Shown here: one piece after another, positions 7,301 through 16,738 of the stretch | Numbering within the stretch: position 1 is the stretch's first letter | How the letters are laid out: every line of letters starts with the position of its first letter | Origin: Bacillus sp. 491mf | GTDB lineage: Bacteria > Bacillota > Bacilli > Bacillales > Bacillaceae_G | Assembly: GCF_900112415.1 (NCBI RefSeq) | Contig: NZ_FOLV01000008.1 | Location: 93,788-157,787 of the forward strand | Direction: 5' to 3' | DNA: 64,000 bases | Position numbers and translations under genes: made by a program | Notes under the pieces: generated by a model | What the model was told of the DNA's origin: nothing | Databases searched by the model: none | What the model saw: only the letters and a program-made list of their open reading frames with translations

Positions 7301-8842
7301 CTAAAATAATCCTCTTTTTCCTTTCTGTTTGATTAGGTAAGAGATACCTTCTATATGGTCGCCGATAATTTGTTTTGTTGCTGAAGAAAGTTCTCCTTTT
7401 TTAGCGAAATGTTTTTCTGGTCGTATACGATTCATTTTATCTACCTCAACAGAATGGACATTTTGAATGTTTAAACCCGATAGAATTGTTTTTACTTGCG
7501 CAATGACGGGGGAAACAAGTACATCAAATCCAATTTCATCAATACATTTTCGGCTAAAAGCATGAGGGATTGCAACTGATGAACCAACCCCTAAATCTTT
7601 TCGGTCACATGCCAGGTTAACAGCATATTTACAGGCTGTCACAATATAGACTGGAGCACGTTTCATAAGATATTCTAAATTATTTAATGCTAGGTCTGTA
7701 CCATTTTGAATCGCGTGGACAAATGGTAGTAGATCTTGCGAAGGAATAATAATATCACCATCAATAAAAAGTAAAATATCACCTTTTGCGAAATATGCCC
7801 CTATAGCCCGTCCTGTATCATTTCCAAGTTTTTCATCATAAACAATGACAGTTGCTCCGCTCTTTTTTACAATTTCTTCTGTATGATCCGTCGTTCCATT
7901 AACTACTACGATGATTTCTAAGGGTTCTAGTTTTCGTACCTCCTGAATTACGGCTTCAATTGTTCTATCTTCATTATGGGCAGGAATGATAACTGATAAT
8001 TGTTTTCCTGCATAAATATTAGAGTGCTTTCCCCAACCAGTAATGATTTTCGGCATAGGTTCTAGTTTGTTTGATTTTAAATTCTCAATAATATTTCTTC
8101 TTCTATTTTCATCAGAATAATTTAGCCTTGAGGCGTTAGTCTCATGTATCCAATCTGCAATTGTTTCAATATGATTCCCGATAATTCTTTTTTCACTAAT
8201 GGAAAGAGTTGTAGGGGTATTTTTATGTTGTTTGGGGTGAACTCGATTAATAGTTACTACATCAATTGACATATGACGAGAGATGCGGAATTGATGTTGA
8301 ATAATCTTTAATTGTGCATAAATCGGATTTTTTAAACTATCAGAATGAATTTTTTTGATGACTTCCTTTGTCATAGCATGAGGCACAGCAACAAGTGAAT
8401 CTGAATTTAAATTCGGACAATGTAAGAAGTGATTCATAACTTGTTTCCAAATTGTGATTGAGTGAGGAGGGTACACTTTTTTAAAAATATAATCTAAGTT
8501 ATTTAATACAACATCCGCAGTTCCTTCTACTAAAGGTTCAAGAAATTGATTTAATGTGGAAGAAGAAATAGTAAAATCGGCATCGATGAATAGTAAGATG
8601 TCGCCTTTTGCTTCTTTCGCTCCTATAGCTCGGCCAACATTGTGCCCTAATCGTTCTTTATATATAAGGACTTTACAATTATGATTTTTAGCAATCTCTA
8701 TAGAACGATCTGTACATCCGTTAGCAACAGCAATAATTTCCATAGGATTCAATTGTTGACATGATTCTAAAACACTAGATAATGTTTTTTCCTCATTGTA
8801 AACAGGAATAATAATCGAAACAGTTTTTTTGTTCATATTCAT
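7301..8842 (-). CDS. Tandem two-domain family 2 glycosyltransferase
   Basis: A 513-aa protein made of two homologous GT2 (GT-A fold) halves. Half one is residues ~6-250 (VSIIIPVYNEEKTLSSVLE; catalytic-metal motif DAD at 87-89 in ILLFIDADF). Half two is ~281-510 (LSVIIPAHNEDRTIEAVI; DGD at 361-363 in ILLFIDGDI). Both also share LGHNVGRAIGA/LGNDTGRAIGA and a later AVPHAMTK/AIPHAFSR segment, so the gene arose by internal duplication and both metal sites look intact. No membrane segments are evident. It likely builds a surface glycan from nucleotide sugars. A nucleotide-sugar dehydrogenase lies nearby on the other strand. Confidence 0.85.
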   Translation of the reverse strand: MNMNKKTVSIIIPVYNEEKTLSSVLESCQQLNPMEIIAVANGCTDRSIEIAKNHNCKVLIYKERLGHNVGRAIGAKEAKGDILLFIDADFTISSSTLNQFLEPLVEGTADVVLNNLDYIFKKVYPPHSITIWKQVMNHFLHCPNLNSDSLVAVPHAMTKEVIKKIHSDSLKNPIYAQLKIIQHQFRISRHMSIDVVTINRVHPKQHKNTPTTLSISEKRIIGNHIETIADWIHETNASRLNYSDENRRRNIIENLKSNKLEPMPKIITGWGKHSNIYAGKQLSVIIPAHNEDRTIEAVIQEVRKLEPLEIIVVVNGTTDHTEEIVKKSGATVIVYDEKLGNDTGRAIGAYFAKGDILLFIDGDIIIPSQDLLPFVHAIQNGTDLALNNLEYLMKRAPVYIVTACKYAVNLACDRKDLGVGSSVAIPHAFSRKCIDEIGFDVLVSPVIAQVKTILSGLNIQNVHSVEVDKMNRIRPEKHFAKKGELSSATKQIIGDHIEGISYLIKQKGKRGLF

Positions 8843-9053
8843 GCTCCTTATTAAATTTTAATATTATCCTTCGATATACACAGTTTATGTAATATCAAGA
8901 TAGATGGTTAGGATTATTTAAATAGGAATAGATATTTAGGCTAAATAATAGTTTTTGAATGAATTAAAGAATCTTTTTAATTTAATATCCGCATATACCG
9001 TTCCCCTCTTTTAGCTAATGCATATTGTATTAATTAGAAAGGGGGGAATAGAT

Positions 9054-9296
9054 ATGGCGTGTACTACTAACAATCTTTGTTTTGATATATGTCTTAAGAT
9101 TGTAATTACTCCAGAAAATGGTGTAGTAACAAATGTGAATTGTGGTAATGTATGTGGGACAAGCCCTACCATTGAAATAACGCCTAATGGAGCAATTGTA
9201 ATTACGTTACCATTAGTCGCATGTTTCTCTATCACATTGAATGATGATCTAAGTGTTTCTACCCTATTAACAAGCCTTTCTTTTCATACTTCTTAA
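9054..9296 (+). CDS. Small Cys-containing beta-rich protein of unknown function
   Basis: 80 aa from the ATG at 9054, chosen because AAAGGGGGGAATAGAT immediately precedes it. An upstream in-frame ATG at 9018 lacks a site. The protein starts MACTTNNLCFDICLKIVITP, contains NVNCGNVCGTSP in the middle and ends in Thr/Ser/Leu-rich strands. The six cysteines and short alternating hydrophobic stretches look like an extracellular or spore-surface structural protein that could crosslink through disulfides. No signal peptide is present, which is common for mother-cell-made spore proteins. I do not recognise a family. It lies between the glycosyltransferase and the sugar dehydrogenase. Confidence 0.6.
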   Translation: MACTTNNLCFDICLKIVITPENGVVTNVNCGNVCGTSPTIEITPNGAIVITLPLVACFSITLNDDLSVSTLLTSLSFHTS

Positions 9297-9344
9297 ATAG
9301 GGCATCTTTATTGAACATGAATTAGATGTATATGTAAGGAAATC

Positions 9345-9498
9345 AGAGGCTGATTCAAAAGACTAATACAAACAATAAATTCATATCTATGTAAGCGAAT
9401 TTCACAAATAGTTGCAGCGAATAGACAAAGGTTTGTATAGGGAGAGATTCGGATAAAATCAAAGTATATTCCCAGTTTATTATTTTTGAACAGCCTCT
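9345..9498. repeat. MITE-like element with terminal inverted repeats
   Basis: AGAGGCTGATTCAAAA at the left end and TTTTTGAACAGCCTCT at the right end are inverted copies (15 of 16 positions, one gap), bounding 154 bp with no coding capacity. A subterminal pair TACAAAC/GTTTGTA lies inside. The structure fits a non-autonomous IS derivative. No target duplication is obvious. Confidence 0.5.
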
Positions 9499-9576
9499 AT
9501 TAATTTGACACTTGTATAATCTATGAAGAATACAAAAAAATAAAATATTATTTGAGAAAGGAAGACGGGAATAAAA

Positions 9577-10821
9577 ATGAATGATCGAAATATCATCACA
9601 ATTATTGGGTTAGGTTATGTAGGGCTTCCTTTAGCAATCCATTTTGCAAAACGAGGATATATGATAACCGGACTTGATAAAGATAAAAAAAAAATTGAAA
9701 TGCTCAAAAAAGGGGAGAGTTATATTTCAGATGTTTCTTCAATAGAATTGCAACAATTATTAGAAAATAAAAAACTAATTGTACGTACTCCTAGTGAAGG
9801 GATAAAAAATTTTCAAAATAGTAATTATGTGATTGTAACCGTTCCAACTCCTCTTGATTCAAAAAATGAACCTGATTTAAGTGCGCTTTTATCTGTATCA
9901 CACTATATTAAGCAAAATCTTCAAAAAGGACAAACCTTCATTTTTGAAAGTTCCACCTATCCAGGTACATTAGAAGAAGCGATAATTCCAATCATTGCTG
10001 AAACAGGTAATAAGGTTGGAAAAGACTTCTACATTGGATACTCTCCTGAACGAATTGATCCATCCAATCAACAATACACAATACAATCTATTCCAAAAGT
10101 CATTAGTGGTCAAACGGAGATGTGTAAGCAAAAAGTACAACAATTATATAGCTCCGTCTTTAATACAATTGTCCCTGTTAGTTCACCAAAGGTTGCTGAG
10201 ATGTGTAAGCTTTTTGAAAATATTCAGCGTTTAGTTAATATTTCTTTAGTAAATGAATTAAATATATTATGCAAAAAAACAAACATTGATTTTCATGAAG
10301 TGTTAGAAGCAGCAGCAACGAAACCATTTGGGTATACCCCATATTGGCCGGGGCCAGGAATCGGTGGACATTGTATCCCTGTCGATCCAATTTATTTTCA
10401 ATGGAAAATGAAACAATATGGTTTAAAAAGTCAATTAATTGAAGCAGCTCATTTAATTAATGAAGAGATGCCAATAGAAGTTGTAAAGCAAGTAAAAGGA
10501 GCAACCAAACCTTCAGGAAATATTTTAGTTGTTGGAATTGCTTATAAGAAGGATGTAAATGATTCGAGGGAATCTCCTGCTCTTAAAATTATGCAGCTTT
10601 TAGTGGAAGAAGGGTTTAGCATCCAATATCACGACCCGTATATTTCTAATGTGAAAATCGGGAACAGAATTTATCATTCGATTCCTTTGGAAGAGATAAC
10701 AGTAAAACAAGCGGATTCTGTATTAATTTTAACCGATCATTCCACTATTGATTGGGAAATTCTAAAATCAACAAATCATATTATAGATACACGTGGAATT
10801 ATGAAGAAAGCAAGTGTATAA
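9577..10821 (+). CDS. Nucleotide-sugar dehydrogenase (UDP-glucose/GlcNAc/ManNAc DH family)
   Basis: A 414-aa enzyme that oxidises the C6 hydroxyl of a UDP-sugar to a carboxylate with two NAD+. Visible features are the Rossmann motif [12 protein letters not shown] (residues 9-20), the YSPERIDP substrate loop (~155-162), [16 protein letters not shown] (~207-223) and the catalytic Cys266 in [11 protein letters not shown]. The C-terminal NAD/UDP domain begins near 310 ([21 protein letters not shown]). The AEMCKLFEN and [13 protein letters not shown] signatures resemble the N-acetylhexosamine (WecC/TviB) branch more than TuaD-type UDP-glucose dehydrogenases, but substrate choice needs a tree. An AAAGGAAGACGGGAATAAAA ribosome binding region precedes the ATG. 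Confidence 0.88.
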   Translation: MNDRNIITIIGLGYVGLPLAIHFAKRGYMITGLDKDKKKIEMLKKGESYISDVSSIELQQLLENKKLIVRTPSEGIKNFQNSNYVIVTVPTPLDSKNEPDLSALLSVSHYIKQNLQKGQTFIFESSTYPGTLEEAIIPIIAETGNKVGKDFYIGYSPERIDPSNQQYTIQSIPKVISGQTEMCKQKVQQLYSSVFNTIVPVSSPKVAEMCKLFENIQRLVNISLVNELNILCKKTNIDFHEVLEAAATKPFGYTPYWPGPGIGGHCIPVDPIYFQWKMKQYGLKSQLIEAAHLINEEMPIEVVKQVKGATKPSGNILVVGIAYKKDVNDSRESPALKIMQLLVEEGFSIQYHDPYISNVKIGNRIYHSIPLEEITVKQADSVLILTDHSTIDWEILKSTNHIIDTRGIMKKASV

Positions 10822-11007
10822 GCAAATACTGTTTGAGAGGATTGAATCTACGAAACTACGTAGCATATGAACAAAATGATGGTAATGTCATTAGAGGAAA
10901 ATATGTGGAAAAACCCGGGGAATATTATTTATATGAATCAATTTCATAATTCATTCTTTTTTCTGGTTAGAGTGGCAGGATTTTAGAAGTATATTTTTTT
11001 GAAAATG
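10822..11007. other. Short intergenic stretch with possible truncated reading frame
   Basis: A 36-codon plus-strand frame (10876-10986) begins MMVMSLEENMWKNPGN but has no convincing ribosome binding site and runs into the end of the adjacent insertion element. It could be the 5' scrap of a gene interrupted by that element, the 3' part being near 12421-12630. This is weak. Confidence 0.2.
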
Positions 11008-12364
11008 CTAAGCGACTTGCTTCATTTCTTTCATTTTCTGATTGATGCGATCTACCGCTAACTTCGAGGTATTATAAACAAGCGTCACAGGGTCGAAATG
11101 TACTTTTGCTCGTTTTCCAGATCGATATCGGACATTTTTTAACTGAAAGAATTCTTTTAAGTATGCGTTCACTCGTTCGACAGCACTTCTTTGATTGTAA
11201 AGCTTTTTCCATGCTTCTGATCCACGACCTGGAGCGCTATATTTCCGAATATCTGTCTCCATTTTGATTTTAAAGAATTTTTGGCAAAGAGAATCTGTCG
11301 CTAATGAGCAAGTTTTACACTCATCTGGTTGTGTATATTTCAAGTTTTGATATTTCTCATCAAAACTGTCATAGTGATACGAATGTTTACGTACACAAGT
11401 AGGAGCGAAATATTCATCAAAACCAAGAAACTCTTCTTCATTGCGCTTATTATAGGCAATGATCATTTTCGCTTTCATACGATGAAGTTGTGTATAAATC
11501 GCTTTGTAATCATAACCCGCATCTAACACGCCATACCGAATTGTCAACGAAGAAAGCCGTTCTTGTATACCTTTTAGTAAAGGAATCGCGACTTTTCCTC
11601 ATGTAAACTTGCGGAAGACATGAGAGATTGCAGAATATATTGGCTCTTAGAACCAACCGCCAAGTGGGCTTTGAAGCCAAACCAAAGGTGCTTTTCCTTT
11701 CACTCTTTTTCTTGATGCCCCAATTTGGATGCATAGGAATTTCTGTTCGTAAGGCTTCTAGACAGATATCTAGTTGATCTTCTATTGTTTTTTCGTAGAT
11801 GTTTTTTTAATTTTTTCGTTCTTGTTTTTCTTGTTGAACGGCTTCTTGTTCAGCCTTCCGTTTACGACCACGTTTTTTTGGTTCTGGTTTTGGTTTCTTT
11901 TCTTGTGAAGTCGCCTGATCTCGAGATTCAAAATGTGTCGCATCAATAGAAACAACATCATCTGTAATAAACTCTTCTTGAATCGCTTGAAGAAGTATAG
12001 TTTCTTGAACGATTTCTAGTACATTGGATTCACTTAATTTCTGAGTGAACCGTGAAAAAGAAGCTTCGGAAGGGATGCGATCAGAAAATAAAAAACCGCA
12101 CTCCAGATGAAACATAAAATCATGGCGTAACCGTTTCACAAGATCTTTAATTGTTGGAATTCGTTCCACAATACGAGCAACGAGGGCATAGATCATCGCT
12201 GTGTAATTTAATTCTGTTGGCGCACCATAGATTGATCGTTTCGAAACAGCGGCTAGGACAGGTTCAATTGTCAATGTCGAAAAAATTGCTTCGAATCGTC
12301 TCGTTGGTTCTAAATCATATAAATCTTTGATGTCAAATAGGCTTTCTTGTCGTATAATAGGCAC
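11008..12364 (-). pseudogene. Frameshifted DDE transposase (IS1182/IS5-like, DUF772 type)
   Basis: Read from the GTG at 12364, the first frame gives an N-terminal domain (MPIIRQESLFDIKDLYD; SFSRFTQKL) and the first catalytic Asp in VVSIDATHFESRD, then breaks in an A-rich run near 11810. The sequence continues in other frames through NIYEKTIEDQLDICLEAL (~11770), MHPNWGIKK, then a TGA and another shift near 11595, and finally SLTIRYGVLDAGYDYK (second Asp) and SAVERVNAYLKEFFQLKNVR (Glu) to the stop at 11008. At least three frame disruptions make it non-functional. Inverted terminal repeats could not be placed with confidence. Confidence 0.8.
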
Positions 12365-12420
12365 AGGGAGTCAACCTCTTTTCTTGTTTTGGTTTGTGTC
12401 GTAACTACCATTATACAAGA

Positions 12421-12630
12421 ATTTGGGGAGGTACTCCTTTTTTATGTTCTCAAAACCCTTGGTACATCAGGACCGAGAATTATGAAATTGATTCATTTAT
12501 TAAACTTAAACTTCTTAATAATGTTGGTTGGGAAACATTATTGTGTCCCAGTGTTACACCAACCACTTCACTTATTTTTGGTGACCATCTTGAGGGATTT
12601 TCGCATTTATTTCAAGTTCAAAAAGAATAA
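12421..12630 (+). pseudogene. 3' scrap of an unidentified gene next to the insertion element
   Basis: A plus-strand frame reads WGGTPFLCSQNPWYIRTEN then DSFIKLKLLNNVGWETLLCP and LIFGDHLEGFSHLFQVQKE before its stop. The composition is protein-like, but there is no start or ribosome binding site, and it begins at the edge of the transposase region. I do not recognise it. It may be the tail of a gene cut by the insertion. Confidence 0.3.
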
Positions 12631-12659
12631 ATCAGACAAATTTGGAAAGGTGGATATTG

Positions 12660-13475
12660 TTGCTAAGTCAATATAAAAAAATAAAAATTTCATATGATGA
12701 ATTAGATAAAATCTCACTGAATAGAATAGAGCCCTTTATATTGCATATCGAATGGAATAATGTGTGTTATGAATTTTTAATTCGTATTAAACAAAAGTCA
12801 CCAAATGTCATTATATTAGGATCGGGGGCAAGTGAAAATCAGCATCCACCTATCTTTCAGAGGTACACATGGATGGAAGAATTCGATGATTCTTTAATTT
12901 TTTATAATGATCCTACTCTTTATTTAGGTAATATTAATTTAGGCTGGGGACAAGGAACTATTGAGCGATTCTACTTGAAAGAAATAGCCATCATTTTAGA
13001 GAAATTAATACAAAAGCTGAATGTAGCAAATGAAAATATACTGTTTTACGGAAGCTCCGGAGGGGGCTTCATGTCTTTAATATTAGCAGGGTATATAAGA
13101 GAGTCCTGTGCATTAGTAAATAATCCTCAAACCATCTTAACAAACTGGTATATAGATCCCCTCAAACAGGTATTTAATATTTCTTATCCCAATCTGTCTT
13201 TGGAGGAGATTAACCACTTATTTGCCGAAAGAATAAATGTTATAGCATTTTATAACCAAATAAAATATGTACCACGCATTTATTATTTACAAAATATAGC
13301 CGCAGAATTTGATATGAAGAATCATCTAGAGCCCTTTGTTGAGGGGTTACAACAAATAGATAAAAATTGCCATGTAAACCCAGTAAAGATAGATTTGTAT
13401 TTTGATAAACATTCGGGTCATATTCCATTAGAGAAAAATAAAATTCTCCGTTATATAAATTTAATAAAACAATAA
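12660..13475 (+). CDS. Alpha/beta-hydrolase-like protein, possibly glycan-associated
   Basis: About 271 aa. Starts at TTG 12657/12660 follow GGAAAGGTGG; a longer TTG start lies at 12642 without a site. NILFYGSSGGGFMSLILAGY (~residues 128-147) has the nucleophile-elbow form G-x-S-x-G-G, and DKHSGHIPLEKNK near the C-terminus supplies a likely catalytic His, so an alpha/beta-hydrolase fold is probable. There is no signal peptide or membrane helix. Similar proteins occur in capsule or accessory-secretion clusters (XcbB/CpsF- or Asp2-like), which would fit the nearby glycosyltransferase and sugar dehydrogenase, but that is inference. Confidence 0.5.
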   Translation: MLSQYKKIKISYDELDKISLNRIEPFILHIEWNNVCYEFLIRIKQKSPNVIILGSGASENQHPPIFQRYTWMEEFDDSLIFYNDPTLYLGNINLGWGQGTIERFYLKEIAIILEKLIQKLNVANENILFYGSSGGGFMSLILAGYIRESCALVNNPQTILTNWYIDPLKQVFNISYPNLSLEEINHLFAERINVIAFYNQIKYVPRIYYLQNIAAEFDMKNHLEPFVEGLQQIDKNCHVNPVKIDLYFDKHSGHIPLEKNKILRYINLIKQ

Positions 13476-13601
13476 TAGTAACTACAATTTGTATAATATT
13501 TTATTTGTTATTTTGAAAAGAAGTATAATCTAAACTCATTTAAAGAAGGAAATTTAGACAAGCAGGAGAATGAAAACCTCTCTTTCTTTTTCAAGAATAA
13601 T

Positions 13602-13785
13602 AAAAAATACTATCTCCAAATTGGGAAGGTACTGAAAAAGTGATTGCTTTGAAAAAATAACACGCATTTTATCAATATGCTGAAAATAGAAAGGGATCCA
13701 TCACCTGTATATGGTAGGTGATGGATCCCTTTTTCTTATGAAGTGGACTTTTTCAGTGGTCTCCAAATTGGAGGTAGTATTTTTT
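13602..13785. repeat. MITE-like element with ~40-bp inverted ends and a central perfect hairpin
   Basis: The left end (13602-13641) and the right end (13747-13785) are inverted copies: AAAAAATACTA-CTCCAA-TTGG...ACTGAAAAAGT occurs in both, with a few mismatches and one indel. Between them AAGGGATCCATCACCT (13691-13706) and AGGTGATGGATCCCTT (13716-13731) form a perfect 16-bp stem with a 9-nt loop followed by T's. There is no coding capacity. It is probably a non-autonomous relative of an IS with CACTGAAAAAGT-type ends. Confidence 0.6.
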
Positions 13786-13829
13786 AAAACATTTTTATAG
13801 AAGTGTGGAATTACGTAATTTTTTATATC

Positions 13830-14190
13830 AACTTTGTTTCTTATTTGTTTACTTCCCTTCTCTCCCTTCCGTGAATCAGGTAAAGCTTTTAAGGCTTCAT
13901 CAAACTTCCGTCTGGCATGCCCCACATCCCACAAGAGTGACATCCGGTACTTGATGATAACCACTTATATCCATCTACTTGTAAATACCCTTGAAAACCA
14001 GTTAAAAAACGCTTCGGATGTTCCCCTGCTCTTGCGGGCTGATAGTCATAGAGAACAGTAGGGATATCCTCTCATCCCGTACGGTATAACCACAGATAAG
14101 ACTTGGAAGGTTGTTTCATCCGCATGAAGGATGGTTCGAGTAAGTAGATATTCATGCATCCTTTCATTACATTGTACATAGACCATAAAC
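13830..14190 (-). pseudogene. IS66-family transposase (TnpC) relic
   Basis: Reading the minus strand across several frames gives ERMHEYLLTRTILHADETT, FQVLSVVIPYG, then LYDYQPARAGEHPKRFLTGF, YLQVDGYK and GHARRKFDEALKALPDSRKG. These are the ordered landmarks of IS66 transposases: the first catalytic Asp in HADET, the second Asp in QVDGY, and the C-W-AHARRKF block. The sequence has several frameshifts and both ends are missing (a full TnpC is ~500 aa). It sits directly beside the MITE-like element at 13602-13785. Confidence 0.8.
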
Positions 14191-14311
14191 CGAACATGAA
14201 TATAATTACATGTATCTCGATCAAATCCCTTGTTGAGAAATAAATTAATCCCTTACCAATAAAAGGGAAATAATTATACAATGAACTTGTACGTATTCTA
14301 TTATAGGAGTG

Positions 14312-14837
14312 ATAAATTCGAAACGTGTTATGGGTGATTAACTGGCACAATGTTGTTTGGTGTATCAAATACGGCGGCTTATGCAGATTCTTCTTCACAG
14401 CCATATAAAGTTGTAACACCGGGTGAATTGAATGAAAATCCTACAACAATTGGATTTGATAACAAAGCCGAATTTGAAACATACTTAAAGACACATCCAA
14501 TTTTCTGAATGTTACAAAATCCCTACAATCTTCATCACAGATTTATTCTACTTTTTATTATGACATAGATTTAAAGGGAGCGCATCTTACTGTGAACTCA
14601 AGTAGAAACCCTGTTATTTTAGCTAACTTTGGTGGTTCAAATAACGATGCAGTTTCATCTATCCTTACACATCCATTTGGAGACTATACAACAATTTATG
14701 AACATAGTAATGCAAAAGGACGTGCGCTTGCTATTGTAAACAATGGGAAATATATTAATTTAACAACAGTTAGTATGGGAGATGGCGCAAAAACATGGAA
14801 TGATCAAGCTTCCTCTGCTATTGTGAAGGCAAATTAA
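14312..14837 (+). pseudogene. Broken secreted protein, beta/gamma-crystallin or I36-inhibitor-like
   Basis: The reading frame is disrupted twice. Near 14325-14345 the signal-peptide start (KRVMG) is out of frame with LTGTMLFGVSNTAAYAD. Near 14490-14505, EAEFETYLK-type sequence shifts before NFLNVTKSLQSSSQIYST. The remainder (HLTVNSSRNPVILANFGGS, then FGDYTTIYEHSNAKGRALAI and LTTVSMGDGAKTWNDQASSA) is in frame to the stop at 14837. The signal peptide with AYA|D cleavage indicates an exported protein. The TIYEHSNAKGRAL and NDQASSAIV pattern recalls peptidase-inhibitor I36/crystallin-like modules. A terminator hairpin follows at 14860. Confidence 0.6.
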
Positions 14838-14859
14838 TACTAAGCTAATAGAAACAACG

Positions 14860-14887
14860 AAGAGCCGACTCTTAAGAGTTGGCTCTT
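14860..14887. terminator. Terminator hairpin
   Basis: AAGAGCCGACTCT and AGAGTTGGCTCTT pair with one G-T mismatch around a 2-nt loop, with TATT following. It sits 22 bp after the broken secreted-protein gene on the plus strand. Confidence 0.6.
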
Positions 14888-15058
14888 ATTACTGCCGTAG
14901 CTTTGAAACAAAGTCGTAACGTTTTATCTCATTGACCAATACATTCATACAGGTTTACTTTTGATAAAACCTAAACTTAAATCTGCTGAAAAAGAATCCA
15001 TTTTAATTGGAAGATATTCAAACTATAGTGCTTCGTAAAAAATAATAAAAAGTACGCT

Positions 15059-16057
15059 TTATATTTTTTTCATTGTGGTAAAACAAAATATAGTCCCATC
15101 TTTATCTGACTGTAAAGTATATTTGATATTGAGCAGTCTAGATATATCCTCAATTATTTTTAATCCAAGTCCCGTACTTTGACCATTCATATCAAAACCA
15201 ATTCCATTATCCCTAATAGAAACAACACTATTTTCAATCGTTACCACAAGTTTTTTAGCTTTTGAGTGTTGTAATGTATTCTGAAAAATGTTATCAAATA
15301 ATCTTTGAAGCCACAAATCGTTGCTAGTCCATATCAAATCTTTCTGTATTGGATTATATACTAATTCGATATCATGCATACTATACAGATAACTCCATTT
15401 TTTAACCATCGTTTCTAATATATTATGTATATTCACATCATCATTTACAATATAAGAATTCTCTAATGCATCTGTAGATTGTAATTTCAATTCATTTGTT
15501 AATTCAGCTATATACTGTATTTGTTGATATAATGATTCTAGTACTTGTTTTTGGCCATTATATTGATCTTCTAAATAAAACAATTGTAATCTCATAGCTG
15601 TTAAAGGTGTATTAATATCATGCCTTAATTTATTTAAAAGTTCCTTTTTCATTTCCTCTTGCTGTTTCAGTTCTAATTCCCGATATGTAGTTCTTTCAAT
15701 TAATAAATTTACTGATTTAATTAATTCTCCTATTTCATCTTCACTTTCCACATCTAATGTATTTGGAACCTTTTTATCGCTAGCTAAATGTCGAATTGTC
15801 TTATTTAATATATTTATTTTATTTAATAGCGAGTTAATTGTTTTCGAAAATAAAAAGGCTAACAATAATAGTGATACAAAAAAGATAACTAGCATTGTAG
15901 GATATGCAAATGATTCATGGAAAGGAATGTACTTATTCTTCGCCTTAAAGACACTATCATAAATTACTGACATAAGCACACTAATCAGTAGCAATAACAT
16001 TGGCACGCTAATTATAGCGGAAAATAATAATAACTGGTATTTCTTCTTTAATTTCAT
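15059..16057 (-). CDS. Sensor histidine kinase
   Basis: A 332-aa membrane kinase. TM1 is ~residues 8-33 and TM2 ~50-70, separated by only about 17 extracellular residues, so it is an intramembrane-type sensor. A HAMP-like linker follows (to ~120). The phosphoacceptor is His146 in LRHDINTPLTA. The ATPase domain has the N box FQNTLQHSKAK, the G1 box DNGIGFD and G2 STGLGLKI. It overlaps the response regulator gene by 4 bp. The tiny sensory loop and the adjoining membrane-anchored hydrolase are reminiscent of envelope-stress or peptide-antibiotic sensing systems, but no BceAB-type transporter is present. Confidence 0.9.
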   Translation of the reverse strand: MKLKKKYQLLLFSAIISVPMLLLLISVLMSVIYDSVFKAKNKYIPFHESFAYPTMLVIFFVSLLLLAFLFSKTINSLLNKINILNKTIRHLASDKKVPNTLDVESEDEIGELIKSVNLLIERTTYRELELKQQEEMKKELLNKLRHDINTPLTAMRLQLFYLEDQYNGQKQVLESLYQQIQYIAELTNELKLQSTDALENSYIVNDDVNIHNILETMVKKWSYLYSMHDIELVYNPIQKDLIWTSNDLWLQRLFDNIFQNTLQHSKAKKLVVTIENSVVSIRDNGIGFDMNGQSTGLGLKIIEDISRLLNIKYTLQSDKDGTIFCFTTMKKI

Positions 16058-16725
16058 TTTTTCATATAGGTATTTAGTCGATACCCTTCTCCATATATAT
16101 TTTGAATAATTTCACCGGTTTGATCATGAATCTTCGTTCTAATTTTTTTAATGTGTACATTCACAATATTGGGATTTCTGTCTTCCAGTTGCCATAAATA
16201 ATCAAAGAAATGTTCTTTCGTTAAAATTCTATCCCTATTTTCATATAAATAGAAAAATATTTTACGCTCAATCATAGTAAAAGCGATTTCATTATGTAAG
16301 TTAGTATTAAAAACCTTTTTATGTTCTGTATCTATAAATAAATGTTTAATTTGCGTAAACGTACCATATTGATTATCTAGCATTTTCTGCATTCTTAGTA
16401 ACAGCTCTCTAGGATCAAAAGGCTTTACCATATAATCCTCCCCAATTGTCAAACCTTGGAGTTTGCTATCCATATCACTTCGAGCAGATAGAAAGATAAC
16501 TGGAATATTTAACCCGAGACTTTTTATTTTCTTTGTAATTTGATAGCCATCTTCACCTGGCAACATAATATCCATTATGACTAAATCTATCTCATGGATG
16601 ATTTCAGTAATATCTTTTCCTTCTTTCTTCCAACATACATTGTACCCTTCGCGTTGCAAAATTTTTTGCAATAAATCACCAATCACCAAGTCATCTTCAA
16701 CAATTAAAATGTTATATCCTTTCAT
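16054..16725 (-). CDS. OmpR-family response regulator
   Basis: About 223 aa. The receiver domain has the acidic pair in LIVEDDLVIGD, the phosphorylated Asp at ~52-53 in VIMDIMLPGEDG, a Ser in FLSARSD (switch position) and Lys in MVKPFDPRE. The C-terminal winged helix (~130-223) contains FFDYLWQLEDRNPNIVNVHIKKIRTKI in two short blocks typical of OmpR/PhoB effectors. The ATG at 16725 is chosen over the adjacent GTG at 16728, with GAAGGG upstream. The gene lies 13 bp after the hydrolase gene and overlaps the kinase start, so the three probably form one operon. Confidence 0.9.
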   Translation of the reverse strand: MKGYNILIVEDDLVIGDLLQKILQREGYNVCWKKEGKDITEIIHEIDLVIMDIMLPGEDGYQITKKIKSLGLNIPVIFLSARSDMDSKLQGLTIGEDYMVKPFDPRELLLRMQKMLDNQYGTFTQIKHLFIDTEHKKVFNTNLHNEIAFTMIERKIFFYLYENRDRILTKEHFFDYLWQLEDRNPNIVNVHIKKIRTKIHDQTGEIIQNIYGEGYRLNTYMKK

Positions 16726-16738
16726 CACGTAAAACCCT

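Noticed and set aside
14072-14419. 115-codon minus-strand frame
   Set aside because: Its C-terminal part is the IS66 relic read in the wrong frame and its N-terminal part is opposite the broken secreted-protein gene.
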